The notes under the pieces are model-generated. The model was not told the origin of the DNA. It ran no database searches and saw nothing but the letters and a program-made list of their open reading frames with translations. A stretch of DNA of 20,188 nt from Micromonosporaceae bacterium (GTDB lineage Bacteria > Actinomycetota > Actinomycetes > Mycobacteriales > Micromonosporaceae): NCBI GenBank assembly GCA_019689695.1, contig JADGHA010000017.1, forward strand, positions 1-20,188. The letters run 5' to 3'. The translations under genes were made by a program, and so were the position numbers. Every line of letters starts with the position of its first letter. Position 1 is the first letter of the stretch. This document shows, piece after piece, positions 6,913-13,711 of the stretch.

Positions 6913-6946
6913 GGCCGTTTTTTCGGCCTTCTGCTGAAACCTTTCA
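6913..6946 (+). promoter_or_regulatory. Inverted repeats upstream of the rhamnogalacturonan lyase
   Basis: GGCCG-TTTTTT-CGGCC lies at 6913-6928. Just after it is TGAAA-CC-TTTCA at 6935-6946, ending 21 nt before the start codon. GAAA-nn-TTTC palindromes are known control elements in front of secreted glycanase genes in streptomycetes, so the second is a candidate repressor operator for pectin induction. No clear -10/-35 pair was seen in 6800-6967. Confidence 0.5.
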
Positions 6947-6967
6947 CCTCACCCGCAAGGAGTCGTC

Positions 6968-9247
6968 GTGGCTCTTCCCAGAACGCGCACCGCCGTACTC
7001 GCCGCCGCGTCCGCGGCCGCCCTCGCCGCCGCGGGCCTGGTCGCCGCCACCGCCGCCAGCGCGGCCACCGGATGCCGCATCGACTACCAGGTCACCAACG
7101 AGTGGCCGGGTGGCTTCGGCGCCAACGTCACCATCACCAACCTGGGCGACCCGATCAATGGCTGGACCGTCGCCTGGTCGTTCACCGCCGGCCAGACGGT
7201 GACCCAGTACTGGAACGCCACCGTGACGCAGAACGGCAGCCAGGTCACCGCCACCAACGTCAGCTACAACGGCAGCCTGGCCACGAATGCCACCACTTCG
7301 TTCGGCTTCAACGGCTCGTGGAACAACTCGACCAACCCGACGCCGGCGAGCTTCACCCTGAACGGGACCGCATGCACCGGTTCCGTCGGCGGCCCATCCT
7401 CCACTCCACCCACCTCCCCGTCGGCGTCGACCCCGGTCACGCCCTCGACCTCGCCGACGACCTCACCGACGAGCTCGCCACCGCCGGCCGGTTCCGGCAG
7501 GCAGATGGAGGACCTGAACCGGGGCCTGATCAGCGTGCGCTCCGGCAACGGGAACCTGGTGTCGTGGCGCCTGCTCGGCACGGACGCGCCGAACACCGGC
7601 TTCAACCTGTACCGCGGGTCGACCAAGGTCAACTCGTCTCCGATCACCAACTCGACCAACTACCTGGACTCGGGTGCGCCGGCGGACGCGTCGTACACCG
7701 TGCGCGCGGTGGTGGGCGGCGTGGAACAGGCGCCCTCCGAGCCGTCGCTGCGGTTCACCGGCGGCAACTACCTGGACGTGCCGATCCAGCGGCCGGCCGG
7801 CGGCACGACGCCGGACGGGGTGTCGTACACCTACAACGCCAACGACGCCTCGGTCGGCGACCTGGACGGCGACGGGCAGTACGAGATCGTGCTGAAGTGG
7901 GACCCGACCAACTCGAAGGACAACTCGCAGTCCGGATACACCGGCAACGTGTTCGTCGACGCGTACCGGTTGAACGGGACCCGCATGTGGCGCATCGACC
8001 TCGGGCGCAACATCCGGGCCGGCGCGCACTACACGCAGTTCCAGGTGTACGACTACGACGGCGACGGCCGTGCCGAGGTGGCCATGAAGACCGCCGACGG
8101 CACCCGCTCCGGCACCGGACAGGTGATCGGCGACCCGAACGCCGACTACCGCAACTCGTCCGGCTACATCCTGTCCGGCCCCGAGTTCCTGACCATGTTC
8201 GACGGCCGGACCGGCGCCGCGCTGTCCACAGTGAACTACGAGCCGGCCCGGGGCTCGGTGTCGTCCTGGGGCGACTCGTACGGCAACCGGGTGGACCGGT
8301 TCCTGGCCGGCACCGCCTACCTGGACGGCCAGCGGCCCAGCCTGATCATGTCGCGCGGCTACTACACCCGGACCGTGATCGTCGCCTGGGACTTCCGCAA
8401 CGGCTCGCTGACCCGGCGCTGGACGTTCGACTCCAACTCGGCCGGGTCGCAGTACACCGGGCAGGGCAACCACCAGCTCTCCATCGCCGACCTGGACTCC
8501 GACGGCCGGGACGAGATCGTGTTCGGGGCCATGGCGATCGACGACAACGGGCGGCCGCTGTGGAACACCGGCTTCGGCCATGGCGACGCCCTGCACGTGG
8601 GCGACCTGGTGCCCAGCCGGGCCGGGCCGGAGGTGTTCAAGGTCGACGAGAACACCTCCTCGCCGGCGGACTGGGTGGTCGGTGGCAACGGTCAGGTCGT
8701 CTGGCGGGCGGCGAGCTGCGGCTGCGACAACGGCCGGGGCGTGGCCGGTGACGTCTACGCCGGCAACCCGGGCGCCGAGGTCTGGTCGTCGGCCGTCTCC
8801 GGCCTGCGCAGCGCCGCCACCGGCGGGCAGGTGGCCAGCCGCAAGCCCTCGTCGACCAACTTCCTGGTCTGGTGGGACGCGGACCCGGTCCGGGAGCTGC
8901 TGGACAGCAACCACATCGACAAGTACGGCACCGGCGGGGACACCAGGCTGCTGACCGCCAGTGGTGCGCACGCCAACAACGGCACCAAGGCCACCCCGTC
9001 GCTGTCGGCGGACCTGTTCGGCGACTGGCGCGAGGAGGTCATCTGGCCGCGGGACGACAATGCGGCGCTCCGCATCTACGCCACGACGATCCAGACCGAT
9101 CGGCGCATCTACACCCTGATGCACGACCCGCAGTACCGGGTGGCGATCGCCTGGCAGAACACCGCGTACAACCAGCCACCGCACCCGAGCTTCTTCATCG
9201 GTGACGGCATGGCGACCCCGCCTCGACCCAACATCTACGTCCGATAA
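6968..9247 (+). CDS. Secreted CBM2-rhamnogalacturonan lyase (PL11)
   Basis: This 759-aa exported enzyme has a signal peptide (about 1-33, RTR then an Ala-rich core, cleavage near ASA-AT). A CBM2 carbohydrate module spans about 34-138, with the disulfide pair C36/C136 and surface aromatics W46, W82 and Y100. A Pro/Thr/Ser linker runs about 139-177, then a PL11 catalytic domain to the end. PL11 enzymes such as Bacillus YesW cleave the rhamnose-galacturonate backbone of pectin (rhamnogalacturonan I) by beta-elimination. Calcium-binding DxDGDGxxE-type loops are visible (GDLDGDGQYEIV, YDYDGDGRAEV, ADLDSDGRDEIV). The GTG at 6968 has AAGGAG at 6957-6962. It is a single-gene unit with hairpins on both sides, and the CBM2 suggests docking on plant cell-wall cellulose. 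Confidence 0.93.
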   Translation: MALPRTRTAVLAAASAAALAAAGLVAATAASAATGCRIDYQVTNEWPGGFGANVTITNLGDPINGWTVAWSFTAGQTVTQYWNATVTQNGSQVTATNVSYNGSLATNATTSFGFNGSWNNSTNPTPASFTLNGTACTGSVGGPSSTPPTSPSASTPVTPSTSPTTSPTSSPPPAGSGRQMEDLNRGLISVRSGNGNLVSWRLLGTDAPNTGFNLYRGSTKVNSSPITNSTNYLDSGAPADASYTVRAVVGGVEQAPSEPSLRFTGGNYLDVPIQRPAGGTTPDGVSYTYNANDASVGDLDGDGQYEIVLKWDPTNSKDNSQSGYTGNVFVDAYRLNGTRMWRIDLGRNIRAGAHYTQFQVYDYDGDGRAEVAMKTADGTRSGTGQVIGDPNADYRNSSGYILSGPEFLTMFDGRTGAALSTVNYEPARGSVSSWGDSYGNRVDRFLAGTAYLDGQRPSLIMSRGYYTRTVIVAWDFRNGSLTRRWTFDSNSAGSQYTGQGNHQLSIADLDSDGRDEIVFGAMAIDDNGRPLWNTGFGHGDALHVGDLVPSRAGPEVFKVDENTSSPADWVVGGNGQVVWRAASCGCDNGRGVAGDVYAGNPGAEVWSSAVSGLRSAATGGQVASRKPSSTNFLVWWDADPVRELLDSNHIDKYGTGGDTRLLTASGAHANNGTKATPSLSADLFGDWREEVIWPRDDNAALRIYATTIQTDRRIYTLMHDPQYRVAIAWQNTAYNQPPHPSFFIGDGMATPPRPNIYVR

Positions 9248-9263
9248 TCGGCATCTCTCGATG

Positions 9264-9299
9264 GTGAGGTCCGGCACGCTCCGGTGTGCCGGACCTCAC
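9264..9299 (+). terminator. Terminator after the lyase gene
   Basis: GTGAGGTCCGGCAC (9264-9277), an 8-nt loop and GTGCCGGACCTCAC (9286-9299) make a perfect 14-bp stem 16 nt after the stop codon. Confidence 0.85.
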
Positions 9300-9317
9300 G
9301 GTAAGTGGCCGGTATCA

Positions 9318-9366
9318 CTCCCGTTATCCGGGAGAAGCTGGTGTGACCGGCCAGCTTCGGTATTGT
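9318..9366 (+). promoter_or_regulatory. Promoter and operator-like palindromes of the sulfite operon
   Basis: Two inverted repeats abut: CTCCCG-ttatc-CGGGAG (9318-9334) and GAAGCTGG-tgtgaccgg-CCAGCTTC (9334-9358). A TATTGT -10 hexamer follows at 9361-9366, and 17 bp upstream of it falls at 9338-9343, inside the second repeat. A protein bound there would block RNA polymerase. The -10 ends 7 nt before the leader-peptide ATG, implying a leaderless mRNA. Confidence 0.55.
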
Positions 9367-9373
9367 GGTCAGC

Positions 9374-9460
9374 ATGACCGCCGCACTCGAGCGCCGTTTC
9401 GTGGCCCGTCGCCACGTCGACTACGGCCGCGTGCGTAGCGCGATCTGTCCGGCCCGCTGA
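9374..9460 (+). CDS. Leader peptide with Cys codon, sulfite-reduction operon
   Basis: This is a 28-codon reading frame starting with ATG at 9374 and reading MTAALERRFVARRHVDYG then RVRSAICPAR. The RRHVDxxRVxSAxC core recalls the short actinobacterial leader peptides found ahead of sulfur-assimilation genes. Its single Cys codon (residue 25) lies near the end, as expected for a peptide whose ribosome senses cysteinyl-tRNA supply. It has no Shine-Dalgarno; a TATTGT -10 ends 7 nt upstream, so translation is probably leaderless. The 138 nt to sirA contain several GC-rich hairpins. Coding status is inferred from pattern and context, not from length. Confidence 0.72.
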   Translation: MTAALERRFVARRHVDYGRVRSAICPAR

Positions 9461-9485
9461 CGCCGCCCGAGAAACCAACGTTCCG

Positions 9486-9561
9486 GGCGCGCATTCGCGC
9501 CGGCCTTCTCGACACTGTGGTCGCTGGCCCCGAGTCCGGGCCTGCCCGCGCGCGTTGCGCG
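9486..9561 (+). promoter_or_regulatory. Candidate attenuator hairpins between leader peptide and sirA
   Basis: Three small stems occur in a row: GGCGCG-catt-CGCGCC (9486-9501), GGCCC-cgagtcc-GGGCC (9526-9542) and CGCGC-gtt-GCGCG (9549-9561). The last ends 22 nt before the sirA Shine-Dalgarno at 9584-9589. They could form alternative folds controlled by ribosome stalling on the leader; folding was judged by eye only. Confidence 0.4.
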
Positions 9562-9598
9562 TCCCCGTAGCCAATCCCAAGCTAGGAGGACGCCGCAG

Positions 9599-11317
9599 AT
9601 GGCGCTCACCACGATCCCGGCTCCCAAGGACGTCGCGCCGCCCGCGGCCGGCCGGGACAAGCCGGTCCGCCGCGCGCGCGGTGAGGGGCAGTGGGCGGTG
9701 GGCCACCGGGAGCCGCTCAACGCCAACGAGCGCATGAAGAAGGACGACGATCCGCTCAACGTCCGGGCCCGCATCGAGGGCATCTACGCCCACCGTGGCT
9801 TCGCTTCAATCGATCCGCAGGACCTGCGCGGCCGGTTCCGCTGGCTCGGCCTCTACACCCAGCGCAAGCCGGGCATCGACGGCGGTCGGACCGCCGTGCT
9901 CGAGCCGCACGAGCTCGAGGACGAGTACTTCATGCTGCGCGTGCGGGTCGACAGTGGACAGCTCGACCTGGACCAGTTGCGCACCATCGCCGGCATCTCC
10001 CGGCGGTACGCGCGGGACTCGGCGGACCTCACCGACCGGCAGAACGTCCAGCTGCACTGGGTCCGCATCGAGGACGTACCGGCGATCTGGCGGCAGCTGG
10101 AGGCGGTCGGCCTGCGCACGACCGAGGCGTGCGGCGACTGTCCACGGGTCATCATGGGGAGCCCGGTGGCGGGCATCGCCGCGGACGAACTGGTCGACGG
10201 CACTCCGGCGATCCGGGAGATCGTCACCCGGTACATCGGCAGCAAGGAGTTCTCCAACCTGCCCCGCAAGTTCAAGACCTCGATCGGCTGGCTCGCCGAC
10301 GTGCCGTACGAGCTCAACGACGTGGCGTTCGTCGGCGCGGTCCACCCCGAGCACGGGCCCGGTTTCGACCTGTGGGTCGGCGGCGGGCTGTCCACCAACC
10401 CGATGCTGGCCAAGCGGCTCGGCGCCTGGGTGCCGCTGGCCGAAGTGCCCGAGGTGTGGGCCGGGGTGACCGGCATCTTCCGCGACTACGGCTACCGCCG
10501 GCTGCGCCATCGGGCGCGGCTGAAGTTCCTCGTCGCCGACTGGGGCCTGCCGCGGTTCCGGGAGGTGCTGGAGACCGAGTACCTGCACCGCAAGCTGATC
10601 GACGGGCCGGCGCCGGAGCTGCCCGACCGGCCGATCGACCACATCGGGGTGCACGCGCAGCGGGACGGGCGATACTACGTGGGCGCGGCGCCGATTGCCG
10701 GCCGGGTCTCCGGCACCCAGCTGAGTCAGCTGGCCGACCTGGTGCAGGCCGCCGGCAGCACCCGGGTGCGGCTGACCCCGCTGCAGAAGGTGCTGGTGCT
10801 GGACGTCGAAGAGTCCAGAGTGGACTCTCTGGTGGCCGGCCTGCGCCAGATCGGCCTGGACGCCACCCCGTCCACCTGGCGGCGCAACACGTTGGCCTGC
10901 ACGGGTATCGAGTTCTGCAAGCTGGCCATTGTGGAGACCAAGGCGCGGGCCGCCCAGCTGGTCGCTGCACTCGAGGAGCGGCTGCGCGACATGGACGTCG
11001 ACATCAGCATCAACCTCAACGGCTGCCCGAATGCATGCGCGCGCACCCAGGTCGCCGACATCGGCTTGAAGGGCCAGCTCGTGGTCGGCCCGGACGGGCG
11101 GCAGGTGGAAGGCTTCCAGGTCCACCTCGGCGGCGCGCTGGGCCTGGCCCAGGGACAGGCGGCCGGGCTCGGCCGCAAGCTGCGCGGCCTGAAGACGACT
11201 GCCGACGAACTGCCCGGGTACGTGGAGAGGCTGGCGCGCCGTTACGTCGCGGGGCGCGCCGAGGGTGAGCCGTTCGCGCAGTGGGTCGCACGAGTGGATG
11301 AGGAGGCTCTCCGGTGA
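9599..11317 (+). CDS. sirA: Ferredoxin-dependent sulfite reductase (SirA/NirA type)
   Basis: This 572-aa siroheme/[4Fe-4S] enzyme reduces sulfite to sulfide with six electrons, the last inorganic step before cysteine. The cluster cysteines are C434 and C440 (ACTGIEFC) and C476 and C480 (NGCPNAC). Y86 (GLYTQRKPG) and C178 (TEACGDC) correspond to the covalently linked Tyr69-Cys161 pair of M. tuberculosis NirA, with an identical offset of 17. That pair marks sulfite rather than nitrite reductases. The two ferrodoxin-like halves are both present, so it is full length. The ATG at 9599 has AGGAGG at 9584-9589. It is the first structural gene of a four-gene operon with a zinc-ribbon protein, cysH and a chelatase that would supply siroheme. 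Confidence 0.95.
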   Translation: MALTTIPAPKDVAPPAAGRDKPVRRARGEGQWAVGHREPLNANERMKKDDDPLNVRARIEGIYAHRGFASIDPQDLRGRFRWLGLYTQRKPGIDGGRTAVLEPHELEDEYFMLRVRVDSGQLDLDQLRTIAGISRRYARDSADLTDRQNVQLHWVRIEDVPAIWRQLEAVGLRTTEACGDCPRVIMGSPVAGIAADELVDGTPAIREIVTRYIGSKEFSNLPRKFKTSIGWLADVPYELNDVAFVGAVHPEHGPGFDLWVGGGLSTNPMLAKRLGAWVPLAEVPEVWAGVTGIFRDYGYRRLRHRARLKFLVADWGLPRFREVLETEYLHRKLIDGPAPELPDRPIDHIGVHAQRDGRYYVGAAPIAGRVSGTQLSQLADLVQAAGSTRVRLTPLQKVLVLDVEESRVDSLVAGLRQIGLDATPSTWRRNTLACTGIEFCKLAIVETKARAAQLVAALEERLRDMDVDISINLNGCPNACARTQVADIGLKGQLVVGPDGRQVEGFQVHLGGALGLAQGQAAGLGRKLRGLKTTADELPGYVERLARRYVAGRAEGEPFAQWVARVDEEALR

Positions 11318-11333
11318 TGTTCGGGGGTGCACA

Positions 11334-11525
11334 GTGACAGAGCGGACGGCGACGATGTACTGCCCCTACTGCGGCGACGAGGACCTGCGGCCGCACGAGG
11401 ACGCGCGCGGCGCGGCCGCTGGCCAGGCGCCACAGACCGCTCCGGGCGCCTGGGAGTGCCGCTCGTGCGCCCGGGTCTTCTCGGTGCGCTTCATCGGTCT
11501 CCTCGCTCCGGTGGTGGCCAGATGA
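11334..11525 (+). CDS. Small zinc-ribbon protein of the sulfite operon
   Basis: This 63-aa protein has two CxxC knuckles, MYCPYCGDEDLRPHED and WECRSCARVF, which should bind one zinc ion. I recognise no characterised function. The GTG at 11334 has GGGGG 6 nt upstream, and an ATG at 11355, just before the first knuckle, is a poorer alternative. It starts 16 nt after sirA and its TGA overlaps the cysH ATG (ATGA, 4 bp), so translation of the three is coupled. Similar tiny proteins sit between sirA and cysH in other actinomycetes as I recall them, which suggests a role with the reductases, for example in assembly or zinc/iron handling. Confidence 0.82.
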   Translation: MTERTATMYCPYCGDEDLRPHEDARGAAAGQAPQTAPGAWECRSCARVFSVRFIGLLAPVVAR

Positions 11526-12292
11526 AGCTCAGCAACGCCACCGGGCTGATCGACGCCGATTCCTTGATCGCTCCGCGCGACTCGGCAGAGCCGGGCAGGC
11601 GCAGCCAGCAGGAGCTGCGGGAGCTGGCCACCCGGGCCGGGCGCGAGCTGGAGGGGGCGCCGGCCGAGGAGATCGTGCGGTGGGCCGCCGAGACGTTCGG
11701 CGAGCGGTTCTGCGTGACCAGCTCGATGGCCGACGCCGTGCTCGCGCACCTGGTGTCGCGGGTGATGCCCGGGGTGCACGTGCTGTTCCTGGACACTGGC
11801 CTGCACTTCGAGGAGACGCTGCGGATCCGCGACACGGTCGCCCGGACACTGCCGGTCACCGTGCGGTCCATCCGGCCGCGGCTGACCGTCGGCCAGCAGG
11901 ACGGGGTGTACGGTCCGCGGTTGTTCGCCCGGGACCCCGACGAGTGCTGCGCGCTGCGCAAGGTGGAGCCGCTGGAACGGGCCCTCCAGCCGTACGACGC
12001 CTGGGCGGCCGGCCTGCGCCGCGACGAGTCGCCGACCCGGGCCAACACCCCGGTGGTGGCGTACGAGGCGCGCCGCGGCAAGGTCAAGGTCAACCCGCTG
12101 GCCACGTGGACCCAGTCCGATGTGGACGCCTACATCGCCCGCCACGACGTGCCGGTCAATCCGCTCATCAGGCAGGGGTACGCCTCGGTGGGCTGCTGGC
12201 CGTGCACCCGGCGGACCAAGGCCGGTGAGGATCCGCGGGCCGGACGCTGGCCGATGTTCGACAAGACCGAGTGCGGCCTGCACACACAATGA
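11522..12292 (+). CDS. cysH: Adenylylsulfate/PAPS reductase, iron-sulfur type
   Basis: This 256-aa reductase turns activated sulfate (APS, possibly PAPS) into sulfite using thioredoxin. The [4Fe-4S] cysteines are C142-C143 (DECCALRKVEPL) and C225/C228 (VGCWPCTRR); this CC...CxxC set is diagnostic of the APS-reducing bacterial and plant type and is absent from enteric PAPS reductases. The catalytic cysteine C251 lies in the C-terminal ECGLH motif. The start ATG at 11522 overlaps the previous stop. Sulfate adenylyltransferase genes (cysD/cysN) are not in the window and must be elsewhere. The stop TGA lies within a 20-bp tandem duplication that also contains the next gene's start. Confidence 0.94.
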   Translation: MKLSNATGLIDADSLIAPRDSAEPGRRSQQELRELATRAGRELEGAPAEEIVRWAAETFGERFCVTSSMADAVLAHLVSRVMPGVHVLFLDTGLHFEETLRIRDTVARTLPVTVRSIRPRLTVGQQDGVYGPRLFARDPDECCALRKVEPLERALQPYDAWAAGLRRDESPTRANTPVVAYEARRGKVKVNPLATWTQSDVDAYIARHDVPVNPLIRQGYASVGCWPCTRRTKAGEDPRAGRWPMFDKTECGLHTQ

Positions 12293-12328
12293 CCGGCGGG
12301 AAGGTGGCATGACCGGCGGGGAGGTGGC
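12289..12328 (+). repeat. 20-bp tandem duplication at the cysH/chelatase junction
   Basis: atgaccggcgggaaggtggc (12289-12308) is followed at once by a copy with one change, A to G (12309-12328). The first copy holds the cysH stop and a decoy ATG that reads MTGGKVA then stops, with its TGA overlapping the true chelatase ATG. The second copy encodes the real N-terminus. Confidence 0.95.
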
Positions 12329-13049
12329 GCCGGTGGTGCTGGTCGCGCACGGCAGCAGGGACCCGCGGGCGGCCGCGTCCACCCGGGCGCTCACCCGGGC
12401 GGTGGCCGCCGCCCGGCCGGGGCTGGATGTGCGCGCGGCGTACCTCGACTTCACCCCGCCCCGGCCGGCGCAGGTGCTCGGCGCCTTGCAGGAGGCCGGC
12501 CATGCGGTGGCCACCCTCGTGCCGCTGCTGTTGACCGCCGCGTACCACGGCCGGGTGGACATCCCCGAGGTGCTGGCGCGGGCCCGGGCGGACGGGTTGC
12601 GGGCCGAGGTCAGCGTCACCGACGTGCTCGGCCCGGTGGGCGGGCGGGCCCACCCGGCGCTGCTGGCCGGCCTGCGCCGCCGGCTGGCCGAGCTGGGCGT
12701 GGCGTACGACGGGGTGGTTCTCGCCGCGGCCGGGACCAGGGACGAGGCTGCCCGGGCCACGATCGGGCAGGTGGCGGACGCGCTCGGGGCTGAGCTGGGG
12801 GTGCCGTGCATCCCGGCGTACGCCTCGGCGGCCGGCCCGACCGGCGGGGAGGCGGTGCGCCAGCTGCGCCGCCGGGGCGCGCGCCGGGTGGCGGTGGCCG
12901 GCTACTTCCTGGCACCGGGCCGGCTCTACGACGCGGTGACCGGGTCGGCGCGCGCGGCCGGCGTGGTCGGGGTGGCCGCGCCGCTGGGCGCCGCCCGGGA
13001 GATCGCGCGGCTCGTCCTGGACCGGGCCGGCCTGCTGGAGACACACTGA
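12309..13049 (+). CDS. Sirohydrochlorin chelatase, CbiX/SirB family
   Basis: This 246-aa class II chelatase has two tandem half-domains of the CbiX type. The N-terminal half shows VVLVAHGSRDP with H14 and LLLTAAYHGRVDIPEV with H80, the two metal-binding histidines. The C-terminal half has VAVAGYFLAPGRLYD. In this operon it most likely inserts Fe2+ into sirohydrochlorin to make siroheme for SirA; cobalt insertion for B12 is the alternative but no cob/cbi genes are near. The ATG at 12309 is preceded by GGAAGG, itself part of the tandem duplication. A terminator hairpin overlaps its stop. Confidence 0.9.
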   Translation: MTGGEVAPVVLVAHGSRDPRAAASTRALTRAVAAARPGLDVRAAYLDFTPPRPAQVLGALQEAGHAVATLVPLLLTAAYHGRVDIPEVLARARADGLRAEVSVTDVLGPVGGRAHPALLAGLRRRLAELGVAYDGVVLAAAGTRDEAARATIGQVADALGAELGVPCIPAYASAAGPTGGEAVRQLRRRGARRVAVAGYFLAPGRLYDAVTGSARAAGVVGVAAPLGAAREIARLVLDRAGLLETH

Positions 13050-13078
13050 CGCCCCGGGTTCGTAGCCCCCGGGGCGTC
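13048..13078. terminator. Terminator between convergent chelatase and whiB1
   Basis: GACGCCCCGGG (13048-13058), a 9-nt loop and CCCGGGGCGTC (13068-13078) make a perfect 11-bp GC stem that begins inside the chelatase stop codon. It can serve transcripts from both strands. Confidence 0.8.
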
Positions 13079-13111
13079 GCCGTCTGTGCGGGTGAGGTCG
13101 GTTGTGGACGG

Positions 13112-13366
13112 TCAGAGGGAGTGAGCGCGGACCCGCAGGCCGCCGCGGCGCTTGACGACGCGGCGCTCCTCTTCACTCATCCCGCCCCAGACGCCGGCGT
13201 CCTGACCGGTCTCGAGCGCCCACTGCAGGCACTCACTGACCACCGAACACCGCCGGCAGACCGCCTTGGCCTGCTCGACCTGCAGGAGCGCCGGGCCGGA
13301 CGTCCCGATCGGGAAGAACAGCTCCGGGTCCTCGTCGCGGCAGGCAGCACGGTGGCGCCAGTCCAT
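13112..13366 (-). CDS. whiB1: WhiB1-type iron-sulfur regulator
   Basis: This 84-aa WhiB-family protein has the same length and cysteine spacing as M. tuberculosis WhiB1 (Rv3219): C9, C37, C40 and C46 ligate a [4Fe-4S] cluster. The family GVWGG turn is followed by the basic tail ERRVVKRRGGLRVRAHSL, used for DNA binding. WhiB1 binds the housekeeping sigma factor, and its cluster reacts with nitric oxide. The Streptomyces counterpart is WblE. The ATG at 13366 has GAGGAG about 10 nt upstream. The gene has a long upstream region with a CRP-like site, and its conserved chromosomal partners (pdtaS, DAGK, membrane protein) are nearby. Confidence 0.96.
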   Translation of the reverse strand: MDWRHRAACRDEDPELFFPIGTSGPALLQVEQAKAVCRRCSVVSECLQWALETGQDAGVWGGMSEEERRVVKRRGGLRVRAHSL

Positions 13367-13520
13367 GGCGGCAACACTCCTCGTTCGTGGATCGATGGCG
13401 GAAATGCAGTGCTTCTTTTCCTTCTATGCTTCCCGCGAATGTCGGACGCAATCGGACCTGAAGGCCCTAACGTCCGGCAACGCGCGAGCAGGCAGGTAAC
13501 GCTGTGTTTGGGTGTTCGCT

Positions 13521-13536
13521 TGTGAATACTTTCACG
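13521..13536. promoter_or_regulatory. CRP/Cmr-like binding site upstream of whiB1
   Basis: TGTGA-atactt-TCACG matches the cAMP receptor protein consensus TGTGA-N6-TCACA at nine of ten positions. It lies about 160 nt upstream of the whiB1 ATG. M. tuberculosis whiB1 is known to be controlled by the CRP homologue Rv3676, so the context fits. Confidence 0.6.
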
Positions 13537-13578
13537 AACGACCGCGATGTCAAGGGGCGATTGGCAAAAAGTCCAACT

Positions 13579-13597
13579 GGGTGAGGAAGCTCACGCC
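13579..13597 (-). terminator. Possible terminator of the DAGK transcript
   Basis: On the minus strand GTGAG-cttc-CTCAC (13581-13594), extended by flanking G/C pairs, is followed about 9 nt later by TTTTT (13566-13570). This resembles an intrinsic terminator 120 nt past the DAGK stop, but the stem is short. Confidence 0.35.
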
Positions 13598-13711
13598 CCT
13601 TCTGTACCGCTTTGTCCGGCAAGTCGTTGCGGACGTCATCCGCCAAGAGCCTCCCTCGACTCTTGCTACGCTCAGCCATCGATCTAGTACGCTCAGGAGT
13701 TTCGCGCCGGC

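Larger units (their letters stand above)
13367..13711 (-). promoter_or_regulatory. 345-bp low-GC upstream region of whiB1
   Basis: This gap between two same-strand genes is noticeably richer in A/T than its surroundings. It holds the whiB1 ribosome site near the start, a CRP-like palindrome (13521-13536), a candidate DAGK terminator (13579-13597) and another small stem, CAAGAG (13644-13649) with CTCTTG (13660-13665). Short open frames here have poor codon composition and no relatives I recognise, so I call no gene. Confidence 0.5.

Noticed and set aside
7463..9277. 604-codon open frame antisense to the lyase
   Set aside because: Shadow frame; PL11 and CBM2 motifs lie on the plus strand.
9521..9598. 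T-box riboswitch before sirA
   Set aside because: No T-box consensus (TGGNACCGCG-type) or specifier stem was seen; a translated leader explains the region better.
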